From DASREM01 sp035652095 (GTDB lineage: Bacteria; Acidobacteriota; Terriglobia; Terriglobales; Acidobacteriaceae), in assembly GCA_035652095.1 (NCBI GenBank), contig DASREM010000051.1, positions 1 through 44,865 of the forward strand: a stretch of DNA of 44,865 bases, given 5' to 3'. A model generated the notes under the pieces. The model was not told the origin of the DNA and searched no databases. It saw only the letters and a program-made list of their open reading frames with translations. Positions 16,576 through 23,838 of this stretch are shown here, piece by piece. The translations under genes were made by a program, and so were the position numbers. Every line of letters begins with the position of its first letter. The first letter of the stretch is position 1.

Positions 16576-19308
16576 GTGGAAAACGACTTACCAGCTCCCG
16601 ACAGAAGTCCCAAAACCTGGCGTTTCGGTCCCTATGAAGTCGACGCCCAAGCCGGAGAGGTTCGCAAGCACGGGCTTAAAATCAAGATTTCAGGGCAGCC
16701 ACTCGAAGTCCTCCTTCTACTGCTTGAGAACGCCGGGCAACTCGTAAGTCGCGAGGAACTCCGTCAACGGTTGTGGACGGAAGACATCTTTGTCGATTTC
16801 GAACACAGTATGAACAGCGCAGTGAAAAAGCTGCGCCGTCTTCTGAACGACAATCCCGACCACCCCCGTTACATCGAAACTCACCCACGCAAGGGTTATC
16901 GTTTCATTGGAGTCGTTGAGAGCGTCTCCCTGGCGCCCGAAAGAAAGACGCCGACAACGCCGCAGCCGTCCTTGGAAATCCAGCCCGAAGCCGCTCAGGC
17001 CGAACAGATTGCCGGTTCTTCTCGCTGGAAGTGGATGACCGTGATCGGTCTTGCTGCAGTCACGATCTTCGCCGTCCCTGTCGCTTTCCGCCATCGCGCA
17101 ACCGACCTCGCCCGCGTGCGCACAGGTTCGCAGCCTGTCGCACGGGCACGAACTTCGATCGCCGTTCTTGGGTTTCAAAACCTGTCCGCCGACCGCACCC
17201 AGGATTGGCTTTCCACGGCATTCACCCAAATGCTCTCCACCGAACTGGAGAGAGGCGGCAAGGTACGAATTATTCCTGAAGAGATCGTGGCCCGTGCCAA
17301 GCGGGATCTTGGCATCACCGAAAAGGACGGATATGCGCGGACCACCTTGCGCGCGGTTCGCAATGATCTGGGTACCGACTACGTCGTGGCCGGCTCCTAT
17401 ATTGCGATGGGGGCAAAGGATGCGGCTCAAGTCCGTCTCGACTTGCGGTTACAGGAAACCATCTCCGGAGAGAGCCTGGCCAGCATCGCCGTGAACGGCA
17501 AACAATCCGAAATCTTCAGCTTGGTGGTGCAAGCAGCCGACGAGCTACGCGCCAAAGTGGGCGCTACCCTCCCACCCGAAGGCGACGTGGATTGGCGCGC
17601 GGTCATGCCTTCCAATACCGAGGCAGAACGGCTGTACTCGGAGGGGCTTGCGCACCTGCGCCGCTCCGAGAATGTGCTCGCCAGCGAACTGTTGCAAAGG
17701 GCTGTCGCGCTCGAGCCAGGCTTTGCCCTGGGCCACGCAGCGCTTGCCGAAGCCTGGCAGGCCCTGGGGTACAACGGGCGCGCCCTCTCCTCGGCACAGA
17801 AGGCTCTCTCCCTTTCGACGACTCTTCCCGAAGATGAACGCCTCAAAGTCCAAGGGCGTTACTACGAATTGCAGAATGACTGGGCCGGCGCCAGCAGCGC
17901 TTACCGGCATCTTTGGCAGGATTATCCCGACGACGTCGAGTCTGGCCTGCGTCTTGCCGAGGTACAGATTTCGGCCGGTAACACCGCCGATGCGCTGACC
18001 ACGATCTCGAATCTCCGTTCCCTTCCCGCTCCGCTCAAAGACGATGCCCGGATCGATCTGGCCGAGGCCTCTGTAGCGGCCTACAACGCGGATTTCAAAC
18101 ATCAGCAGCAACTCGCCGAGCAGGCCGCGGAGAAGGCGCAAAAAATGGGCGCTCGCCTGCTGCTGGCCCGGGCAAGACTGGTGCAGGGATGGGCGCTCGA
18201 CGATCAGTCGCAATTTGAGCAGGCACTGCGGGCGTATTCAACGGCGCAACAGATCTACCAGGAAGCCGGTGATCTTGACGGGACCGCCACCGCCATGAAC
18301 GATGTCGGAATCGTTCTGCAAAAACAGGGCGACCTGCGCGGCGCTCACGACAAATTGCAACGCGCGCAAGAGATCTTTCGCCAGCTTGGCGACAAAAGCG
18401 GATTGGGCGCCGTGCTGACCAATCTCGGCGAAGTGCATCGCGCTCAAGGTAAGCTGTCCGATGCCGAAGATTTCTACCGCTCCGCGCTTGCCATCTGGCG
18501 CGACGCCGGTCGCAAACAATCCGAACACGCGACCATGAACAACCTGGGCGACGTGCTCTATCAGCGTGGAGACTTCCGCGGCGCAAAAAAGCTTTTTGAA
18601 GAACTACTTCAGGCTCGCCAGCAGTCCGGGGATAAGAATGGCGTGGCGCTGGCAAAAGGTAATCTGGGCGACATCGCACGGGTGCAGGGCGATCTCGACC
18701 AGGCAATCAACCTTTATCAAGAAGCCATCGCCGCATTCAAGCAGATCGGCGATCGGGCCGCTACCGCCGGGGTACAGCTTTCATTGGCCAGGGCGCAGAT
18801 ATCCCAGCATGATTTGTCCGCTGCGGGTCGCACCTTGCGCGAGGCGCTCGCCACCAATGAGCAGATTGGCGCCAAGGGCGATGTGGCGCTGACCCGCGTG
18901 CTGCTGGCAGAAGTCGCCCTGGAGGAAGGCCAGCCCGACCGGTTCGACACCGCAGCCAGGCAGGCAATCGAGGAACTAAGCGCGGAGCGCCGCGATGCCG
19001 ACGAAGTCGAAGCGCACGCGGTGGAAATTCGCGCCCTGCTTGGCCAGGGAAAGATGGATGAAGCCAGCCGCGCCCTGGCGCGAGCTCGAGCCATTCCCGT
19101 GGCTGACTGGCTTGCCAGGTTTCACATTGCACTGGCTCGCGCCCAGGTCGAAGCCCAGTCGGGCAATCGCTTCGCAGCCAAGCAGCAACTGGCTTCGGTC
19201 CAGGCCGATGCCGAACGCGTCGGATGCAAGTTATGCGCACTCGAAATCCGCTCAGCCGCCCTGCGCGCCGCATCCCCCTTGCTCCAAGGCAAAGTTCTGC
19301 AGCCCTGA
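16576..19308 (+). CDS. CadC-type winged-helix membrane regulator with TPR sensor
   Basis: 910 aa. Residues about 14-112 form an OmpR/CadC-type winged helix (WRFGPYEVDAQAGEVRKHG, LVSREELRQRLW, VNSAVKKLRRLL-like and YIETHPRKGYRFIG). A single transmembrane helix lies near 152-172. A SH3/TolB-like segment (ARTSIAVLGFQNLSADRTQDW) at about 195-330 is next, and then many TPR motifs from about 345 to 800 (for example LTNLGEVHRAQGKLSDAEDFY). The layout is that of one-component regulators in which a periplasmic TPR sensor is joined through the membrane to a cytoplasmic DNA-binding domain. Start is GTG at 16576, placed just before the winged helix. CTCCTCCTCC upstream is not a ribosome site, so initiation is weakly supported. 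Targets are unknown; the adjacent exported-protein genes are candidates. Confidence 0.87.
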   Translation: MENDLPAPDRSPKTWRFGPYEVDAQAGEVRKHGLKIKISGQPLEVLLLLLENAGQLVSREELRQRLWTEDIFVDFEHSMNSAVKKLRRLLNDNPDHPRYIETHPRKGYRFIGVVESVSLAPERKTPTTPQPSLEIQPEAAQAEQIAGSSRWKWMTVIGLAAVTIFAVPVAFRHRATDLARVRTGSQPVARARTSIAVLGFQNLSADRTQDWLSTAFTQMLSTELERGGKVRIIPEEIVARAKRDLGITEKDGYARTTLRAVRNDLGTDYVVAGSYIAMGAKDAAQVRLDLRLQETISGESLASIAVNGKQSEIFSLVVQAADELRAKVGATLPPEGDVDWRAVMPSNTEAERLYSEGLAHLRRSENVLASELLQRAVALEPGFALGHAALAEAWQALGYNGRALSSAQKALSLSTTLPEDERLKVQGRYYELQNDWAGASSAYRHLWQDYPDDVESGLRLAEVQISAGNTADALTTISNLRSLPAPLKDDARIDLAEASVAAYNADFKHQQQLAEQAAEKAQKMGARLLLARARLVQGWALDDQSQFEQALRAYSTAQQIYQEAGDLDGTATAMNDVGIVLQKQGDLRGAHDKLQRAQEIFRQLGDKSGLGAVLTNLGEVHRAQGKLSDAEDFYRSALAIWRDAGRKQSEHATMNNLGDVLYQRGDFRGAKKLFEELLQARQQSGDKNGVALAKGNLGDIARVQGDLDQAINLYQEAIAAFKQIGDRAATAGVQLSLARAQISQHDLSAAGRTLREALATNEQIGAKGDVALTRVLLAEVALEEGQPDRFDTAARQAIEELSAERRDADEVEAHAVEIRALLGQGKMDEASRALARARAIPVADWLARFHIALARAQVEAQSGNRFAAKQQLASVQADAERVGCKLCALEIRSAALRAASPLLQGKVLQP

Positions 19309-19315
19309 GTTGGGC

Positions 19316-20434
19316 TTACTCAGTGGCTGATGCGCCAGGGTTGCTGAGATAAACGAGAATCCCGGTCACAAAGGTTGTATCGCCGACGGCAATGTCTGAA
19401 ATGCCATCTCCGTTCAGGTCGGCGGTCACCACCACCGTTGGCTGAGCTGTCCCTTTCCGGGGCAGAGGCAAAGACTTTGCCGGCAAGAGGAATGTGCCAT
19501 CACCCTTCCCGGCCAGGACCTGCACGGCTGCCCGGTAAACGGCGTTGTCAGAACAAGCGATCACAACATCGCGTTTGTGGTCCCCGTTGAAATCTCCCGT
19601 CGCTGTCCACCAAGTCCAGTCGCGAAGTGCATACTGGCTTGACGCCTGAAACGTCCCATCGCCATTCCCGAGTAAGACGCTGACTTCACTGCCGGTGAAA
19701 TCTGCGGTGACAAGATCCAGGATGCCATCATGGTTGAGATCATCACTGATGATCGATAGGGAGGGTCCAAACCCCGCCAGATAGCGAGTAGGCGCCTGAA
19801 ACGTTCCGTCGCCGTTGCCCAAGACCACCGCAAGGCCGTATGTATCGCAGACAGCCAGATCCACTTTGCCATCGAGGTTGAAATCTCCAGCCGTAACCTG
19901 CCAAGGAAGGCTATTGCTGGTGGACATGTAATGGAGCGGAAGATCGAAAGTACCATCTCCACGGCCCAGGAAGACCTCGCCACCATCGGTGAAAATCTGT
20001 ACCGTTACGACATCCGGTTTCTGGTCGCCGTTCACGTCAGCGATAGCTGCAAAAGCTGCTTGTTCACTGGTGGTTGTTGCGGGCGCAAACGTGCCATCGC
20101 CGTTACCCAGCATGAAATTCAGCGTGTCGCTGATCCATACCAGGTCGCGCTTGCCATCGGCATTCAGGTCTCGCGAGAAAATTGCATATGGGGTCGATGG
20201 AGCAGGAGAAGAGATGCGCTCCCCGAAATTGCCATCGCCGGGATTGTGGTAAAAGACGATGAAATTACCGCGAGCGGTGACCAGATCGGCCTTTCCATCT
20301 CCATCGAAGTCTGCCAGAACGAACGGGTAGGTCACGCCAGTGATATAGCGTCGCGGGAACAGGAATTTATTGTCGGACCCAAGCAGTTGGACACCTGTGA
20401 GAAGGAAAGCGATGAATACCCATCTAATTTTCAT
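19316..20434 (-). CDS. Exported FG-GAP/VCBS repeat protein
   Basis: 372 aa with a short signal peptide (about residues 1-19, MKIRWVFIAFLLTGVQLLG). The body contains about seven FG-GAP/VCBS-type calcium-binding repeats with the core D-x-D/N-x-D-G-x-x-D-L (DFDGDGKADLV, DLNADGKRDLVW, DVNGDQKPDVV, DFNLDGKVDLAV, DLNHDGILDLV, DFNGDHKRDVV, DLNGDGISDIAV) and GNGDGTF strands. This gives an integrin-alpha-like propeller. It is probably secreted; the ligand is unknown. ATG at 20434 follows AAGGGG. Its stop is only 7 bases from that of the convergent winged-helix/TPR gene, with a 6-bp hairpin (19305-19323) spanning both stops. Confidence 0.83.
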   Translation of the reverse strand: MKIRWVFIAFLLTGVQLLGSDNKFLFPRRYITGVTYPFVLADFDGDGKADLVTARGNFIVFYHNPGDGNFGERISSPAPSTPYAIFSRDLNADGKRDLVWISDTLNFMLGNGDGTFAPATTTSEQAAFAAIADVNGDQKPDVVTVQIFTDGGEVFLGRGDGTFDLPLHYMSTSNSLPWQVTAGDFNLDGKVDLAVCDTYGLAVVLGNGDGTFQAPTRYLAGFGPSLSIISDDLNHDGILDLVTADFTGSEVSVLLGNGDGTFQASSQYALRDWTWWTATGDFNGDHKRDVVIACSDNAVYRAAVQVLAGKGDGTFLLPAKSLPLPRKGTAQPTVVVTADLNGDGISDIAVGDTTFVTGILVYLSNPGASATE

Positions 20435-21017
20435 AGGAAGCCCCTTCTTGAGCTAGGCGGTTCACTCGAATACTCGCTGCTTCGGCGGCACGGCGCTGAC
20501 GGCTTTTGGAAATGAACCCTGGGATTGTTGTCTTTGGCCGCCCGCGGGACGAGTAACCCTCAACACAGAGCGAAACTCACCACAATTGCCACGTTGTGAG
20601 AACAGTCACTCAGGCGCCCAAGTATTCAATGGCGGAAAGGGGCAGTCAGTGATCAATAACCCAGACGGAAGTGATCTCGAGATCCGACCGCATGACAGAC
20701 AGGCAATTCCGGTCATGCTGATGCAGTGCTGGCACTACGCAAGAGAACCAAGAGCAATATCTGAAAGGAACGACACCGCGCGAAGACCGTGAGGCGCGAT
20801 CTGTGAAGAGGCGGCTTAGGTCTAAGATTTGGCCGCCCGGTCGCCGCCTGCAAAAATCGCGCTCTGCTCGCTGAAGCCTAAATCAGCGATTTCCTATCTA
20901 TTGCTGCCATGTTGAGGCTAGTCGAAGCCGGATTGTGAGTTCTATGGCCCTGTTAGGTAAATCATCCTAGTAAGTGCCGCAATTTTAGCGTAAATTGCTG
21001 ACGGTCACGGAACTGCA
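20435..21017. other. 583-base region with no supported gene
   Basis: Short open frames exist (for example 20586-20792 plus), but none has a ribosome site, a recognisable motif or a hydrophobic profile. The first ~100 bases presumably hold the promoter of the FG-GAP gene (minus). The A+T-richer part, about 20870-21000, precedes the orphan membrane ORF. No tRNA, repeat or IS end was recognised. Confidence 0.5.
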
Positions 21018-21551
21018 ATGGACGCTATCGTCATCCTAATATTGCTCTTCTTTGCCGTGGCGTTCATTTCGTACAGCCGTATCACAAGAAGCGAACCAAT
21101 ATCGGCGATTGCACAGCGGGGCGTTGCAATATCGAAGTACGTCGTGGCTCTATTCGTCGCGACCTTCGGTTCCCAAGCACTCGCGGTTCTGCTGACCGCG
21201 CCTGTACTCCTGTACATACGATTTACGCATAGCCCCGGAGCTATGGACCTGTTTTCTGCATTGGTGGACAGGCCGTATTTCCCGTTCGTCTTCTCTTCGC
21301 ACGTATGGGAATTCCTGGACGTTGTTGTGCTCATCGAAATAGAAGAGAAACTCTACCGGGAACCAGTTGGCGTCGCCGTCGCGTTCACGCAACTGGCCGA
21401 AACCCTTGAATGGCCTAAGCAGGGACTTCTTTGGGCGTGCGGCCATTGCGGGATTATATTCCGATCACGATTGAAGCCATTCAAACGAATCCTTCGAAGG
21501 CAAGGAAAGCGGCCGCAGCTCATTCTGAGCGCGGCCGTCCGTCAACTATAG
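21018..21551 (+). CDS. Orphan small membrane protein (uncertain, possibly decayed)
   Basis: The N-terminal two thirds look like a real membrane protein. A first helix (about residues 3-20), a basic loop and a second helix (about 41-66) are followed by ALVDRPYFPFVFSSHV. After about residue 110 the sequence becomes unremarkable and Arg/Lys rich. The last ~15 codons overlap a GC-rich hairpin that looks like the terminator of the facing gene, so the genuine end is probably earlier or the gene is frameshifted. There is no convincing Shine-Dalgarno before ATG 21018. Family not recognised. Confidence 0.35.
   Translation: MDAIVILILLFFAVAFISYSRITRSEPISAIAQRGVAISKYVVALFVATFGSQALAVLLTAPVLLYIRFTHSPGAMDLFSALVDRPYFPFVFSSHVWEFLDVVVLIEIEEKLYREPVGVAVAFTQLAETLEWPKQGLLWACGHCGIIFRSRLKPFKRILRRQGKRPQLILSAAVRQL
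21500..21537 (-). terminator. Intrinsic terminator of the PKD-like gene
   Basis: On the minus strand CGGCCGC (21537-21531) pairs with GCGGCCG (21516-21510) around a 14-base loop, followed by CTTTCCTTGCC. It lies about 45 bases downstream of the stop of the small PKD-like gene. Confidence 0.55.
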
Positions 21552-21583
21552 GTGGGCGCCGAACCTGCCCCGCAACACAACTG

Positions 21584-21943
21584 CTAGTTACACTTCAGCG
21601 TCGCGAACGAAATACTGTCTTGCGCCCGTTCTCCTGCTTTGTTTAGGGATTGAACTTTGCTGGTCACCACCGATTCGTCTGCGTAGATATGGACCGCCGA
21701 GGGATCCGTGCTGAGTCGCGTGTCAAGCTTGCCGTCATTGTTGAAGTCCCAGCGGAACCCAACGGGCTGCGTGTCGGAAGTCGCCATCGCTGTGAGCGTT
21801 ACCTGAACAAAATCTTTGCTCAGGCACACTTGATTGTCCACAACGGCGGTTACGGTTAAAGGCGCAGACGACTGCGCGTGGATGGGCAACGCCACCAAAA
21901 GAGCGATGCACGAAACGATTGCACAAAGTGCTACAGTTCGCAT
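21584..21943 (-). CDS. Small exported PKD-like domain protein
   Basis: 119 aa when started at ATG 21943, which has TTTGGAGGATT about ten bases upstream. The frame is open to 22348, but the added segment has no coding character. A signal peptide (VALCAIVSCIALLVALPIHAQS) is followed by one Ig/PKD-like module with the typical strand VGFRWDFNNDGKLDTR and a closing SLNKAGERAQDSISFATLKC. Two cysteines (in NQVCLSK and the penultimate position) could form a disulphide. Probably secreted; function unknown. It diverges from the DUF4382 lipoprotein gene at 22307. Confidence 0.72.
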   Translation of the reverse strand: MRTVALCAIVSCIALLVALPIHAQSSAPLTVTAVVDNQVCLSKDFVQVTLTAMATSDTQPVGFRWDFNNDGKLDTRLSTDPSAVHIYADESVVTSKVQSLNKAGERAQDSISFATLKCN

Positions 21944-22306
21944 GGGAACGAATCCTCCAAACTGGAATCTCACTGCTGGGTTCTGAGACACAGGCGCATG
22001 CGGCGACAGAACGGAAAAATCAAGGCCGTTCGTTTTGGCGCGCCCACCAAGCTGGATTTCTGAAAATCCGCCGCAAATAGAAAATCTGCCGGAGATAAAG
22101 AAGGTCCAGGAATACGTCGGCGCGGACCACCAGCGTCCTGATGCGACCTCGCGAATCACAGCCTTTCGTTCCCTGCGGGCCGTGACTGCGGGGATCGTTT
22201 TCTTTTCGCAGGTTTGTTCCGGGGAGGCCGGTCCAGGTGTCTTAGAGCTCAAGACACGATTCGCCGCATCGCAGAAGGCGGCTCGGATGTCATCAGGAGC
22301 TAATGT

Positions 22307-23749
22307 ATGCCAACCAGTACGCGCTTTCCGTCCTTCGCACCCAAGCACACCTTGGCTGTGGTTATCCTTGCTGCAATTACGCTGGTCACCGTGGGCTGTG
22401 GAGGCGGATCGAGCACGCCCGCAGCGCCTGGCGGCGGCAACCCGAACCCAGTACCAACGCCCAGCAACACGTCCGCCCAGATCAAAATGGGGGATGCTCC
22501 GGCGGATCGAGTGATCTCCTTCGAAATCACCGTCGGCCCCATTACCCTGACCCCAACTTCCGGCAGCGCCGTTACCGCGTTGTCAGGTACACGGCGGCTT
22601 GAGCTCAGTCATCTTTCCGGCACGAATGAGCCACTCGCCCTGTTAAATCTGCCTCAAGGGAGTTACAGCAGCGCAACCTTGACCCTCGCCAGCCCGGAGG
22701 TGACCTTTATCAACTCTTCCGGTGTCCTGGTGAAGCTCCAGCCGACTTTCAACCAAGCAATTACGGTCACCTTCAGTTCTCCGATCAGCGTTGGCGCCGC
22801 CTCCTCGATCGTGAGTATCGACCTGAACGTGGCAAATGCGCTGACATTTGACGCTGCCGGAAACGTGACTGGAGTCAACGTTGGCTCGTCCGCATTTACC
22901 ATCTCCACCGCCGCCGTGGCAGCGGAGGACCGGCAAGGTCATGAAGACGGAGAGCTCGAAGATATGACCGGCCTAGTGACCGCCGTTTCTGGAAGTTCTT
23001 TCACCATCAGCCTTGGCCAGAATGGCGTTCCTCTCACCTTCGCGACCGATGCCGCCACCCAGTTCAACGACGGTGCGGCGCTGGCAACCATGCTGAACAC
23101 CCTGGTGACTGTGGAAGGAGTAACGCGTTCTGACGGCAGCCTGCTCGCCACCGAGGTGGAGGGCATCGAGAACGGCAACGGTGCGGAGCTGGAAGGCCTG
23201 GTGACACAGGTGACGGGTAACCCCGCAACCCAGATCAGTTTCGTCGCACATGATGGCGCTGGAAGCGGAGTGGACGATACCAAGGTCGGCGCGACGATTT
23301 CGGCCGACATCAGCGGAGCTCAGTTCAAAGTAAACAAAGGCAGCATTGACACCAGCGGTATCGGTGGGTTGCCGTCGCCGCCGAATTTCCCATTCGATGC
23401 CTCGACAATTCGTGCCGGGCAGCGGGTTGAAGTCGAAAGCGCCAGCTCCTTGAGCGGCACTTCCACGGTGGCGGAGAAAGTGAAGCTGCAACAGCAAGCG
23501 CTGGTGGGCACAGTATCAGGGCTGTCGGGCTCCGTTTCGGCGGGACCTGCAACCTTCACTCTGACCCTGCCCTCCGATTCCGCCTTCGCCATGTTGTCAG
23601 GCAAGACTACGGTGAGCGTGACCTGGCAGCCGGGAACCGACCTCCACAATCTCACCAGCGTCAACAACGGCGACACGGTCAGAGTGCGAGGTTTGGTCTT
23701 CTTCACCGGAACCAGCTTCAACATGATCGCCCGCCGTATCGATCAGTAA
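22307..23749 (+). CDS. DUF4382/DUF5666 lipoprotein
   Basis: 480 aa. The lipoprotein signal ends at Cys31 in the lipobox LVTVGC, followed by a Gly/Ser/Pro-rich linker (about 32-55). Residues about 56-200 match the DUF4382 pattern (QIKMGDAPADRVISFEITV, then NLPQGSYSSATLTL). From about 218 there are DUF5666-type modules (DMTGLVTAVSGSSFTIS, ATQFNDG, GQRVEVES). Both are beta-rich envelope domains of unknown function common in Acidobacteriota and Bacteroidota. The ATG at 22307 has AGGAG about nine bases upstream. A strong intrinsic terminator follows at 23763. Probably anchored in the outer membrane. Confidence 0.85.
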   Translation: MPTSTRFPSFAPKHTLAVVILAAITLVTVGCGGGSSTPAAPGGGNPNPVPTPSNTSAQIKMGDAPADRVISFEITVGPITLTPTSGSAVTALSGTRRLELSHLSGTNEPLALLNLPQGSYSSATLTLASPEVTFINSSGVLVKLQPTFNQAITVTFSSPISVGAASSIVSIDLNVANALTFDAAGNVTGVNVGSSAFTISTAAVAAEDRQGHEDGELEDMTGLVTAVSGSSFTISLGQNGVPLTFATDAATQFNDGAALATMLNTLVTVEGVTRSDGSLLATEVEGIENGNGAELEGLVTQVTGNPATQISFVAHDGAGSGVDDTKVGATISADISGAQFKVNKGSIDTSGIGGLPSPPNFPFDASTIRAGQRVEVESASSLSGTSTVAEKVKLQQQALVGTVSGLSGSVSAGPATFTLTLPSDSAFAMLSGKTTVSVTWQPGTDLHNLTSVNNGDTVRVRGLVFFTGTSFNMIARRIDQ

Positions 23750-23762
23750 TAGGTTCACTCAA

Positions 23763-23797
23763 CCGGCCGCGTTTCCCCGAGCGCGGCCGGATTTTCC
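23763..23797 (+). terminator. Strong intrinsic terminator
   Basis: CCGGCCGCG (23763-23771) pairs perfectly with CGCGGCCGG (23782-23790) around a ten-base loop, followed by ATTTTCC. It ends the DUF4382 gene 13 bases after its stop and isolates the CHAT gene downstream. Confidence 0.8.
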
Positions 23798-23824
23798 ATC
23801 CTCTCTACATCACTCCTTGCGAGA

Positions 23825-23830
23825 TACAAT
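23825..23830 (+). promoter_or_regulatory. Candidate -10 box next to the CHAT start codon
   Basis: TACAAT ends eight bases before the ATG of the TPR-CHAT gene, and there is no Shine-Dalgarno between. If it is used, transcription would begin at or within two bases of the start codon (leaderless mRNA). No matching -35 element is evident. Confidence 0.35.
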
Positions 23831-23838
23831 CGCCATGC

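Noticed and set aside
20586..20792. 68-codon plus-strand frame in the 583-base gap
   Set aside because: No ribosome site, no motif and no regular hydrophobic pattern. The frame is compatible with chance at this GC content.
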